From: Planctomycetaceae bacterium
GTDB lineage: Bacteria; Planctomycetota; Planctomycetia; Planctomycetales; Planctomycetaceae
NCBI GenBank assembly: GCA_021732785.1
Contig: JAKFUG010000015.1
Span: forward strand, 1-39,875
Reading direction: 5' to 3'
Length of the DNA stretch: 39,875 nt
The position numbers and the translations under genes are program-made. Below the pieces are notes generated by a model. It was not told the DNA's origin, did not search any database, and worked only from the letters and a program-made list of their open reading frames with translations. Below, piece by piece: positions 11,001-20,170 of the stretch. How positions within the stretch are numbered: the stretch's first letter is position 1; each line of letters opens with the position of its first letter.

Positions 11001-11002
11001 GA
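5039..11002 (+). CDS. Giant surface protein: LEPR-XLL-like motif, Asp-box propeller, 11 cadherin-like repeats
   Basis: About 1,987 residues. The N-terminus is Arg/Ser-rich and carries IEPRVLLSA at about residues 42-50, matching the LEPR-XLL motif found near the N-terminus of large planctomycete surface proteins. Residues of about 90-820 hold Asp-box/BNR motifs (FRSTDGGTTF, YRSTNGGASW, LRTTDGGATW, YRSTDAGASW) and probably form a sortilin- or sialidase-like beta-propeller. From about residue 836 there are 11 tandem repeats of roughly 103 residues with cadherin features: PEN near the start, DxDxGQ, FAI(N/D)xxTG, VTDNG and the linker NVNDAP. The fourth repeat is divergent. The last repeat ends close to the C-terminus with no sorting anchor visible. 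ATG 5039 is preceded by AGGA at good spacing; TTG 4970 is an alternative. The likely role is calcium-dependent adhesion or outer-surface structure. Confidence 0.85.
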   Translation: MLRSNWLSSVRGLLTQGRFSNRRSRPRGTRSRSVYASEILSIEPRVLLSAVIPTVAPEDAKLEVPPDAVNELFAARPSVSAQVNNNATWTPVGPTPIQGGQTEGLNAQNNPVSGGVHVVLADPTDVNTVWIGTTNGGIWKTTNASASAPTWTPLTDQENSLSIGAMAFDTADATNKTVVAGIGRYSSLGNDGGARIGLLRTTDGGATWASITGTGAVSLVGKNISGISVDGQNIVVSVNVADNFTYGNIGIFRSTDGGTTFTQVSGANGSGLPQGVCYDLVTDPLNKDVLFSSVVFASGGPNGVYRSTNGGASWTKVGSAAMDGLFAGGTTNNVEFAVGRSNNVFAGILNNGQLAGLFMSQNGGTTWVQLDSPSTNENGTDVGLNPVEDDEDFGDTPEEIAGGQGSIHFSIAADPAIATLVYVGGDRQPNPFPNSLGANNFSGRLFRVNGALATGSQATALTHNPSTTNKSSPHADSRDMTIDAAGNILEGDDGGIYRRTNPQATGDWFSVHGNLQNTEFHSIAYDSVSNIYFGGAQDVGTPVQNSAGSPAWSDLIQGDGGVVAVDDVSLAAQNQSIRYVSFQGFGFFSRVVVDANNQILSFTQPTLTVTQTGTSLSAADANIQFYQPYVLNAIDPSRGIIGTRNIYESANRFDTLDRLFVGSSTITAMAYGGTGNADAIYYGDSSGKLFVRPTAGGSFTQLSNYQGGTPRDIILDPSDWQTLIVVDSAGVYRSTDAGASWTNVTGNLAASNPGNIRSVTYIEGTDDDGILIGADRGVFLTELATIGMWDNFGPDLPNAPVRDLRYDATDDVLVAGVMGRGAWVVNNAHLEVGLDNNLPVIADQTFAVNENASPTTVVGTVVASDPDAGQTLTYAITAGNTGNAFSINASTGQLTVQTSAPLNLQTNPVFTLTVQVTDNGLPARSSSATITVNVLEVNVAPVVPPQTFSIPENRPAGSVVGTVTATDTNVGQTLAFSITGGNIGGAFAINATTGELTVANATAVNFEVTPTFTLTVQALDNGLPPLSGSGTITINLSNVNDPPKVPPQTFSVIENAAVNTVVGTVTSTDEDSGQTRTYAITNGNIGNAFQINSTTGAITVKTMAAIDFETTPVFSLTVTATDNGNPVAVGSGTITVSVININDPPTQVSFINATTNLAENVAKLNRVKVADIVVTDDGLGTNQLSLSGADNATFEIIGTALFVKAGTDLNFEVKKSYTVNVNVDDTSVGSTPDASATFALNIIDVNEAPLFPPKTVTLPENSPVGTFVAGNYATDPDVGQTLSYAITAGNRNSAFAINPSTGAITVNNPAALDWENEPPYELKIAVTDNGSPALITSGILKVVLTNVNDAPLVYRAYKTIPENLPNGSVVLDYKIVASDQDAGQTLKYAITGGNDGNAFAIDPNTGIITVNNSQELDYENQPPFELKISVTDNGIPALTSIGSLRVALSDMNDAPRLYNGAVTIPENSPVGATVLDYTIVAKDQDVGQTLSYAILSGNRDNAFAIDPNTGLITVKNSVPLDFETAAPFDLVIAVTDTGTPALTSQAHLLVKLSNVNDAPQFTNASVVIFENLPTGTTVFDLKTVAKDADAGQSLSYAITGGNRNNAFKVNPQTGIVTVDNSLALDWENAPPFALEISVTDSANPAKTTVGSLRVYLKDANDAPHLYDASKTIPENLPAGALVLDYTIVARDQDAGQILKYAITGGNTANAFAIDSNTGLITVSNAAAIDFETNPTFELLIKVTDNGSPVMSSTAKLTIKLTDLKEPASVLTATFTLPENSPNAIVVGTVSASAPPDPGQTRSFSITGGNVNNAFAINATTGQITVNNSAALNFEGTPTFSLTVTVTDTGAVTTTGSGLIKVNLTNVNEAPVILAQTLAVKVQSPAGTVVGTVAATDPDAGQTRTFAIVSGNGLLNNVFAIDPATGKITVSNALGVLSAREFNLGIRVTDNGSPALSTVGNVRIVVNASGVATLQSPSASTKLVKKTR
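7546..10946 (+). repeat. Tandem cadherin-like repeat block (11 units of about 309 bp)
   Basis: Within the surface-protein gene, units of 303-315 bp recur, each encoding PEN, GQxLxYAIT, FAIxxxTGxITV and VTDNG followed by NDAP or NEAP. Units five to nine resemble each other most, sharing ENLP/ENSP, VLDYxIVA and DxDAGQ, which suggests a more recent internal expansion there. Confidence 0.85.
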
Positions 11003-11029
11003 TTGGACGGCGATGAATGAGCAGGAGGT

Positions 11030-11072
11030 GGGACGGTCCCTGTTGACCGTCCCGCTTCGTTTCATTCTTTTT
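11030..11072 (+). terminator. Terminator between convergent genes
   Basis: GGGACGGTC at 11030-11038 pairs perfectly with GACCGTCCC at 11045-11053 around a 6-base loop. It is followed by a T-rich stretch ending TTCTTTTT. It lies in the 59-base gap between the surface-protein gene and the minus-strand gene ending at 11062, so it probably stops transcription of the former. Confidence 0.6.
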
Positions 11073-12348
11073 GATCGAGCGCGTCTTTCAGAATCTGCAT
11101 CGTTTCGCGCTGGCGTTGCTCGACGAATTGCCGCGCGGCGACCGCTTTCCGTGTTGCGGATGCAGCATTCTGAGCGAGGGCCAACGCCGTCGCAGGAAGT
11201 CGCTGGAGATCGTCTTCTTTGTCGAAATCGAAAAGCCAGTCACCCAAGCCGATATCGCGCCACATGATTCCTTTGCTGGTCTGTTCGGCCCAGCGGCAAA
11301 CGATGGCGGGAATGCCGTGGCCGATGCACATGATCGGGGAGTGCATTTCGTTGCCAAACAAGCCGGCGCTGCGGACGTAGGTGGAAATCGCTTCCCCCGT
11401 CAGCCAGTAGTCGGGACGCCAGACAACACGGGACTTCACATCGGCGGGCAGCGGGTCGTAAAGCAACTCTTTCCCGACGGCCATTTGCGTCTGGTCTTCC
11501 GGGCAGACCAGCACCTTCATCTCCGTCTTCCGCACAATGTCGATGATCGCCCGGCGGTGCGGTTCATGATCGTGTTCCTTCATCGCTTCATTGCGGGCGT
11601 GCTTGGCGTCATCGCGAGCCGTCTTCTTTTCGGGAATCGTCCAATACGGCGTGTAACGCAGCCGCGGAATGCAGCAGAGAAATTTCCCCGCTTCAAGTTG
11701 TTGCGCTCGCAGAAACGCTTCCGCTTTATCGTCGTCGTGCAGGTCCGTGCCGAACGCACCATCCGGGCCGAACTCCATCACGGGGCAGGTGCAGCCGCGA
11801 TCCTGCGCCAACTTCCGGGAAACGGAATCTCGAAAGAAGACGAACTTCGCCTGGCTGAGAACGTCAATCGTTTTGGCAAACACATCGTCCGGTGTCGGCT
11901 TCGTCGACGTCGAACCTGTGACCGGCAACGTGATGCCGTAAATGCCGTACGGCTTCTTCGTTTCCTTGCGCCAGCGAACTACATCCCGTTCGGCAACGAG
12001 CGAGGCCCCGGAACCGTGTAACAGGAAATCGCTGTCGGCAAACGCGGCTTCGAGTGCGGCGGTGCCTTGTGCGATCTTCAAATGCGGAAACCGTTTTTGC
12101 AGGATCGCATCCACGCCGTTATCCAAACGGCTGGGCCACAGAGTGATTTCCGCTTCGGGAAGATAACGCTCCAGCAACGCGAGCACGCCGGGGGTATGGG
12201 CAATGTCCCCGATGTTTACGGTTTGCCACGATGATCGCAACAGAATCCGCGGCCGCCCAGATTTCCGCGTCTCCTGAGCAGACGCCGTTGCGAGCGCCGT
12301 GGCAGTTGCTCCTGCCAGAGCGGTATGAAGAAACTGACGACGCTTCAT
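11062..12348 (-). CDS. Polysaccharide pyruvyl transferase family protein, Tat-exported
   Basis: The start is ATG at 12348, giving [24 protein letters not shown], a twin-arginine-type signal ending in an ASA cleavage site. The frame stays open 13 codons further upstream. The mature part (about 400 residues) has the polysaccharide pyruvyl transferase layout. An N-terminal Rossmann-like half contains [29 protein letters not shown] and [19 protein letters not shown]-terminal half contains [37 protein letters not shown] and GDWLFDFD. CsaB/WcaK relatives transfer ketal pyruvate to glycans, but an exported, Tat-linked member is unusual and its acceptor is unknown. It lies 78 bases downstream of the FAD oxidoreductase on the same strand, so the two probably share a transcript. 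Confidence 0.75.
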   Translation of the reverse strand: MKRRQFLHTALAGATATALATASAQETRKSGRPRILLRSSWQTVNIGDIAHTPGVLALLERYLPEAEITLWPSRLDNGVDAILQKRFPHLKIAQGTAALEAAFADSDFLLHGSGASLVAERDVVRWRKETKKPYGIYGITLPVTGSTSTKPTPDDVFAKTIDVLSQAKFVFFRDSVSRKLAQDRGCTCPVMEFGPDGAFGTDLHDDDKAEAFLRAQQLEAGKFLCCIPRLRYTPYWTIPEKKTARDDAKHARNEAMKEHDHEPHRRAIIDIVRKTEMKVLVCPEDQTQMAVGKELLYDPLPADVKSRVVWRPDYWLTGEAISTYVRSAGLFGNEMHSPIMCIGHGIPAIVCRWAEQTSKGIMWRDIGLGDWLFDFDKEDDLQRLPATALALAQNAASATRKAVAARQFVEQRQRETMQILKDALDQKE

Positions 12349-12426
12349 GGGAAATCTTTCATCGAAGTCCATTTTGAATCGGCTCAATCCACTCTGCGGA
12401 CGGTCGGCTCATCGGCAGTCCCCTCA

Positions 12427-13815
12427 TCACGCGTCGGTAAACGGGCCGGCGTTCTGTGCCGCCAGATGTTCGCGCACCTTGACTCCATCCAGAGTCGCCA
12501 CATCGGTGCGTTGCTTCAGTGCCAGCGCCGCGGCAATACCGGCGGCTTCGCCCATGGCCATCGCGGTGACGGTGACTCGTGTCGAAGCATGCGCACCGCG
12601 CGTCGCCGAGTGACAGCGTCCCGCGACCAACAGGTTGCTCAACTTTTGTGGAACGAGCGAACGGAACGGAATATCGTACGGCTCGGGCTGCACCTTCTTC
12701 GGATCGAAGTCATTCGCGCTGCCGACCACCGTCTTGTTCGGATGCAAGTCGAGATACCAGCAACCGGTCGCGATGGCGTCATCAAACCGGCGGCTCGTCA
12801 TGAGATCATCCTCATTGAGAACGTGCTGGCCGATGATGCGGCGCGATTCGCGCACGCCGATCCACGGATACGCTTCCAGAAAATAGGCGTCCGCGAATGC
12901 GGGAATATCGCGTTTCCAGGCCCGAAACATGGCGTGCGCATCGGCACGTCCCTGCATCTCCGCGCGGGAAAGATCGGCGGCGTTCGTGGGATCGGCGGGA
13001 ACCCGTACGCCATGCACATAGACTTCGTTTTTCCCGAACAGAAACATCACTCCGGGGCCATAGTAGAAAGGGAGTTCGCCCCGTTGCTGAGCCGCTGCCA
13101 AGGCTGTGCGACACAATCCGCTGACCCCCGGTGTGGGCTGCACGTTCCCGATGCGGAAGTGGAGCGTCAGCGGTTGGACCTCGGCGTTTTGCTCAAACGG
13201 TGCCCCCGCCCAGGCAGCGACATCGGCGTCACCCGAACAGTCAACGACCACCTGCGGCTTCACGGTCACCAGCCCATCTTTGTTTGCGATCGTGACCGAT
13301 TCAATGCGACCGCCGCTGTCGGCATGGGCATCACAAATGAAACTGTTAAAGAGCACCCGCAAGTTGTCTTTCTGCTCCTGAAATAATCGGTCCAGCAACA
13401 ACTTGAATTCAAACGTGTTGGGAATCGTCGGATTATGTTTGGCGACGGTCCTGGCATCCGCAGCGCAAATGCCCGATCTGGAAAGCAATTCCATCGCGAT
13501 CCCGCGGACCACCACCCGATTGGTCGAAATGTGGGCAATGCCATCGAAGTAGGGGAGCCCCACACTCGTAATGATTCCCCCGGCAAACGGAGCCTTTTCC
13601 ACAAGGAGAACTTTCGCTCCCGCTCGCGCTGCCGCCAAAGCCGCCGCACTTCCCGCACACCCACCACCACAGACGAGCACGTCAGTTTCAATGGTTTGCG
13701 AATCACGGCCTACAGGTTTCGTCTCCGCGGCGACGGCGGGAGACGATGTCGCCGCCACGGCCAGTGTGGCCGATTGGATAAACGACCGGCGCGATTGCGA
13801 TGCAGGTTCATGCAC
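12427..13815 (-). CDS. FAD-dependent oxidoreductase, Tat-exported
   Basis: A flavoprotein of about 460 residues. A Tat-type signal (SRRSFIQSATLAVAA) precedes an FAD-binding Rossmann motif, VLVCGGGCAGSAAALAAARAGAKVLLVEK, in which the glycine run and the terminal Glu are visible. It ends with LLVAGRCHSATRGAHASTRVTVTAMAMGEAAGIAAALAL, the usual C-terminal FAD-contact region of the FAD_oxidored family (PF12831-like). The substrate is not evident; planctomycete relatives are often found with carbohydrate genes. GTG 13815 was preferred because GAAGG lies 8 bases before it; GTG 13830 is in frame but has no ribosome-binding site. The pyruvyl transferase-like gene follows on the same strand. Confidence 0.8.
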   Translation of the reverse strand: MHEPASQSRRSFIQSATLAVAATSSPAVAAETKPVGRDSQTIETDVLVCGGGCAGSAAALAAARAGAKVLLVEKAPFAGGIITSVGLPYFDGIAHISTNRVVVRGIAMELLSRSGICAADARTVAKHNPTIPNTFEFKLLLDRLFQEQKDNLRVLFNSFICDAHADSGGRIESVTIANKDGLVTVKPQVVVDCSGDADVAAWAGAPFEQNAEVQPLTLHFRIGNVQPTPGVSGLCRTALAAAQQRGELPFYYGPGVMFLFGKNEVYVHGVRVPADPTNAADLSRAEMQGRADAHAMFRAWKRDIPAFADAYFLEAYPWIGVRESRRIIGQHVLNEDDLMTSRRFDDAIATGCWYLDLHPNKTVVGSANDFDPKKVQPEPYDIPFRSLVPQKLSNLLVAGRCHSATRGAHASTRVTVTAMAMGEAAGIAAALALKQRTDVATLDGVKVREHLAAQNAGPFTDA

Positions 13816-13992
13816 AATCGTAACCTTCACGAAAGCAGAGTGACGAAGTGAGTGGTGAGCGCGGACCGGACTCGGCTCCTCTTCCGATCACAAAATCACT
13901 TGACCAACTCCCGGATTGAACTGCAAGGACGACGAGACGGGCTCACCTCCGCCCCTTCGTGACCCTGACAGCAAAACTTGTCTCCCGTTCGG

Positions 13993-14021
13993 TTTCACAA
14001 GAAGTCTTCTTCGGTTAGAAT
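13993..14021 (+). promoter_or_regulatory. Candidate promoter with a palindrome, upstream of tRNA-Lys
   Basis: TAGAAT at 14016-14021 (5 of 6 to the -10 consensus) lies 17 bases from TTTCAC at 13993-13998. The spacer contains the perfect palindrome AAGAAG-T-CTTCTT (13999-14011). The rest of the 337-base gap between the flavoprotein gene and the tRNA shows no convincing gene. Confidence 0.3.
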
Positions 14022-14152
14022 CCGGTGCTCCGCGACGTCCTCGTCGCATTTCCCGCGTTCGCGACAAATGGTCGATCACGAGGGAATCGCCGGAGGAGAC
14101 GGCACCGCCAATGTTGCGAAGATTTTCACAATCTCCTTCGCAACAAGCACTT

Positions 14153-14225
<73 letters not shown>

Positions 14226-14565
14226 TTTGCCGCTTCCTGCGGCACCGCGTCGCATAAGTTCGCAAGGGAAGCCAACTTATCGCCGCCTTCTCTCAGCCCG
14301 GCAAGGTCGCCTTCGTGGCACGGCGTCGCACCTTCTCGCACTGAATCGTGCCGCGACTGCTGTAAACCATGCTGTAAGTCGTTCGGCAACTTGGACCGAT
14401 CCAGAGCATCGAACAATCGGCCGATTCGGTCGACCAGCTTTGCTTGCTCGTCCGGGAACAGGTGCCCGTACTGATCCGTTGTGAGTGTGATCGTCGCTTG
14501 CCTTCGTGGTCGAACCACTCGGCATAATAGTTCCCGGCGTTGTTTCGTTTGAAAACGCTAGCCAT
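14226..14565 (-). pseudogene. Collapsed tyrosine-recombinase (integrase) remnant
   Basis: From ATG 14565 the minus strand reads MASVFKRNNAGNYYAEWFDH then EGKRRS, the N-terminal Arm/AP2-like start of phage-type integrases. At about 14490 the similarity moves to another frame, ATITLTTDQYGHLFPDEQ then AKLVDRIGRLFDALD. That is the extreme C-terminus, with the nucleophilic Tyr of TTxxYGHLF. The roughly 250 residues between, including the catalytic Arg and His-x-x-Arg, are missing, so this is an internal deletion with a frameshift. The open frame then runs on into antisense tRNA, which is not coding. An integrase next to a tRNA 3' end is the usual arrangement of an integrated island. I found no second copy of the tRNA 3' end (attR) in the window. 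Confidence 0.7.
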
Positions 14566-14938
14566 ATTTGATTTCCCTGTGGTTTGGTCACGTTTGACCA
14601 GACGGTTGTGATTGGATGATTTTCTGTGGGGTGGAAGTGAAGGTGACATACCCCAAAGTGCGGAATCAACCGCCGGGACTGGTCGAATTGGTCGAATGAC
14701 CGGGGTCAACGCCCCCCTGATCTCCGGAATTAACCACGCGCTCGAACAGAACCCCTTGCCGAGAGAACATTTGAATTGACAAATCGAAGCGATTGACATA
14801 CCCCCAATCCGCTAAATTTATTCCCGTCGCGTCCAGGGGTCTTCCGTCGGGCAATCCGTCCGCTTACGCTGGTATCGCATGGTTGCCTGATGGAATCCAC
14901 GGAGGACTTCCCACCCGCAAGATTGACACCCGACACCA
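14566..14938. other. Gap between integrase remnant and hsdM
   Basis: No gene is supported in these 373 bases. The sequence TGACATACCCC occurs twice (from about 14643 and at 14794), and the second copy overlaps the candidate hsdM promoter. The rest may be eroded island sequence. Confidence 0.4.
14793..14822 (+). promoter_or_regulatory. Candidate hsd operon promoter
   Basis: A perfect TTGACA at 14793-14798 is followed after 18 bases by TTTATT at 14817-14822 (4 of 6 to the -10 consensus). It lies about 115 bases before hsdM. A second TTGACA occurs at 14776-14781. Confidence 0.35.
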
Positions 14939-16593
<1,655 letters not shown>

Positions 16594-16594
<1 letters not shown>

Positions 16595-16661
16595 AACACA
16601 AAGGCACAGAGGACATGGAGAGAGGCCTCTTTAACTCCGTGCCCTCTGTGCCTCTGTGTTT
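16594..16661 (+). repeat. 68-bp palindrome, left copy
   Basis: The arm AAACACAAAGGCACAGAGG (16594-16612) is the reverse complement, with one mismatch, of the arm at 16643-16661. The loop is about 30 bases. It begins on the last base of the hsdM stop codon. A second palindrome of identical length and nearly identical arms lies at 17074-17141. Confidence 0.85.
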
Positions 16662-16687
16662 CCCTTCTCCTTTTGGGGGCAGGTCTC

Positions 16688-17065
16688 ATGGAACTCAACG
16701 AACTCAGTGGCGGAGTGATCGGGGCGGCGATTGAAGTGCATCGCCGGTTAGGGCCGGGACTGCTCGAATCGGCATATCGGAAATGTCTGGCGTACGAATT
16801 GCGAAAGCGCGGGTTCACCGTCGAAGAGGAACGGCCGGTCCCCGTAGTTTATGATGACGTAAAACTGGACTGCGGCTTCCGGGCCGATCTGGTGGTGAAT
16901 GGGTTGCTGGTCGTGGAACTGAAGGCCAAGTCGGCACTCCACCCGGTGGATGAAGCCCAGACCCTGTCGCACTTGCGGCTGCTGAAAATGCGGCTGGGAT
17001 TGCTGATGAATTTTCATGAAGTCAAGCTGGTCGACGGAATACGGCGGATCATCAATGGATATTAA
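16688..17065 (+). CDS. GxxExxY protein, PD-(D/E)XK nuclease-like
   Basis: The 125-residue protein carries the name-giving motif GLLESAY (residues 24-30). It also has a PD-(D/E)XK-like core, with Asp67 in FRADLVV and Glu77-x-Lys79 in VVELKAK, after helix EVHRRLGPG. That matches the GxxExxY family (TIGR04256/PF13366 as I recall), which has the nuclease-superfamily fold but no firmly assigned function. ATG 16688 follows a purine-rich GGGGGCAGG. The gene lies between hsdM and hsdS and is framed by two 68-bp palindromes, so it is probably not part of the restriction enzyme. It may be a passenger or the enzyme that moves or maintains the palindromic unit; that is inference. Confidence 0.85.
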   Translation: MELNELSGGVIGAAIEVHRRLGPGLLESAYRKCLAYELRKRGFTVEEERPVPVVYDDVKLDCGFRADLVVNGLLVVELKAKSALHPVDEAQTLSHLRLLKMRLGLLMNFHEVKLVDGIRRIINGY

Positions 17066-17073
17066 GCAGGTGG

Positions 17074-17141
17074 AAACACAGAGGCACAGAGGTCACCGAG
17101 CCGGAGTTCTCCCTCCCCGTGCTCTCCGTGCCTCTGTGTTT
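17074..17141 (+). repeat. 68-bp palindrome, right copy
   Basis: The arm AAACACAGAGGCACAGAGG (17074-17092) pairs with the reverse arm ending at 17141 (CGTGCCTCTGTGTTT). The arms match the left copy closely, whereas the central loop is different. It begins 9 bases after the GxxExxY stop codon. Confidence 0.85.
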
Positions 17142-17159
17142 CCCCTCCCCGTCCGTACC

Positions 17160-17329
17160 AGCCTCAATTCCGGCCGTTACGTCGGCGTGGCGGACAAAGC
17201 CCCGGACGATTTCATCTTTGCCGAGCGGCTGGAAGAACTCAACGAAGAACTGGAAGTCCTCAACAGCGAAGCCCGTGAACTGGAAGAACGGATTGCCGCT
17301 AACGTTGCCAAACTGTTGGAGGCGGCGAC

Positions 17330-17333
<4 letters not shown>
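17160..17333 (+). pseudogene. Distal, detached copy of the hsdM 3' end
   Basis: The sequence encodes [18 protein letters not shown] then [17 protein letters not shown], matching the last 55 residues of HsdM, and ends with TGA at 17331-17333. The stop codon overlaps the GTG of hsdS (GTGA), the usual hsdM-hsdS coupling, so this was probably the original end of hsdM. The frame is open through the palindrome back to ATG 17055. It could therefore still be translated as a small protein that couples translation to hsdS. Confidence 0.75.
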
Positions 17334-18612
<1,279 letters not shown>

Positions 18613-18616
<4 letters not shown>

Positions 18617-19758
18617 CGCGAAAAGCCGTCCGACGGAAAACCGACACGGCCCCCGGTCCCGTGCCGTATCACACCGGACGATTCCCGCCGAAAGCCCTCG
18701 ATTGGCCCCGGCTGGTGCCGTTGCTCGGTCCCGCCAGTGCGGCGTTGGCCCGCTACGACGGACTGCTGCAAGCGGTGCCGAATCCAGGGATTCTGCTCGC
18801 CCCGCTGACCACGCAGGAAGCCGTCCTCTCGTCCCGCATTGAAGGGACGCGGGCCACAATGGGCGAAGTGCTGGAGTACGAAGCCGGAGGAAATGCCGAG
18901 ACCGTTCCGCCCGAAAAGGAAGCGGATATCGAAGAGGTTCTCAACTATCGCCGCGGACTGCGACAGGCGATTGAGTTGATGGATACCCTGCCGGTGTGCG
19001 GTCGGCTCTTGCGGCAAGTCCACGCCACGCTGCTGTCGGGGGTCCGGGGCCACGACAAAGCCCTGGGAAAGTTTCGGACGATTCAGAACTTCATCGGCGT
19101 CTACGGCAGGCCGATGGAACAGGCCCGTTTCGTCCCGATTCCCCCGGAACAGGTCGCGGACGGGATGAGCCGGTGGGAGCGGTATCTGCATGGCTCGGAA
19201 CCGGACGTGCTGGTGCAACTGGCCATCGTACACGCCGAGTTTGAATCGCTGCATCCGTTTCTGGACGGGAACGGACGGTTGGGGCGGATGCTGATTCCGC
19301 TGTTCCTGTTCGAGCGAAAGCTGCTGCATGTGCCGATGTTCTATCTGAGCGAACATCTGGAGACGCATCGGCAGGCATACTATGACAAGTTGCTGGCGGT
19401 CTCACGGGACGATGACTGGACCGGCTGGTGCGAATTCTTCCTGCGGGCGGTGACGGATCAGGCCACCCGCAATGAAGCCCGAGCACGGCAGATTCTGGAC
19501 TTGTACCGGGAGAAAAAAGACTGGATTGTCAACACGACCCATTCCCAGCACGCTATGCGGGCGTTGGATTTCCTGTTTGGTCAGCCGATTTTCAGCGGAA
19601 CGCATTTCAGCGAGCAATCGAACATTCCCGGTCCGACAGCGCGACGAATTCTGAAGGAATGCACAGATGGCGGATTATTGGAGGTCGTTCGGCAAGGAAG
19701 TGGTCGGCGTCCGACGATCTACCGATTCCCTGAGTTGCTGGAGATTACGGAACGCTGA
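18613..19758 (+). CDS. Fic family protein (AMP-transferase type) inside the type I R-M operon
   Basis: Fic proteins usually transfer AMP from ATP to a hydroxyl of a target protein. This 381-residue member has a Fic_N-type N-terminus with the inhibitory-helix motif S73-x-x-x-E77-G78 (SSRIEG), typical of self-inhibited class II Fic. The full active-site motif HPFLDGNGRLGR lies at 214-225. The C-terminus is winged-helix-like (FSEQSNIPGPTARRILKECT then DGGLLEVVRQGSGRR), suggesting DNA binding. All catalytic residues are intact. It overlaps hsdS by 4 bases, so it is made with the modification subunits and before hsdR. A role in restraining or regulating restriction is possible but not shown by the sequence. 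Confidence 0.92.
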
Positions 19759-19763
19759 TACCG

Positions 19764-19827
19764 TTGTCGCTCATCGGTGAGCCACAACGGATGTTGACGA
19801 TCACAAGCGAGAAAAAATGAGCGACAA
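19764..19827 (+). repeat. Inverted and direct repeats between fic and the small hsd gene
   Basis: TTGTCGCTCAT (19764-19774) has a perfect reverse complement, ATGAGCGACAA, at 19817-19827. The related direct repeats CATCGGTGAGC (19772) and CATTGGTGAGC (19842) lie in the same 154-base gap. This could be an mRNA hairpin or an operator controlling the downstream small gene and hsdR. Confidence 0.45.
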
Positions 19828-19912
19828 GTCCGTTTGATGTGCATTGGTGAGCGACGAAGCATCTCGACTTTCCTTCACGCGATACGTTGTAAATCCATCA
19901 AGGCGTCACGAA

Positions 19913-20170
19913 ATGACAATCAAGCTGCCGCATTTCGAGATGGTCAGCGATGCTGAAGCCGATCGGTTGCGGCGATTGATGCCCGCCGAACGGCTGGACG
20001 AAGCCTTCGCCATCTGGACACGGACACGAGATCTTCTGCGCGAACAGCTTCAACAAGCGCATCCGGAGTGGGACTTGGATCAGATTGCACGCGAAGCAGG
20101 CCGACTCCTGAGTTTGGGGATCACCGACTTCAAAGATGAGCCCCGACATCAAACTGAGGCAATGCCATGA
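19913..20170 (+). CDS. Small protein of unknown function, coupled to hsdR
   Basis: An 85-residue acidic helical protein (DAEADRLRRLMPAERLDEAF, REQLQQAHPEWDLDQIAREAG). ATG 19913 follows AAGG at a fair distance, and the frame is also open from 19844. Its TGA overlaps the hsdR ATG (ATGA), so it is translated with hsdR. The HPEWxxxxIxxEAxRLLxxG pattern near its end resembles the fragment DHPDWSEERVDRETAHRLSH at 24088-24164. In that locus a similar small protein preceded a nucleotidyltransferase. The function is unknown; an antitoxin-like or adaptor role would be a guess. Confidence 0.7.
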   Translation: MTIKLPHFEMVSDAEADRLRRLMPAERLDEAFAIWTRTRDLLREQLQQAHPEWDLDQIAREAGRLLSLGITDFKDEPRHQTEAMP

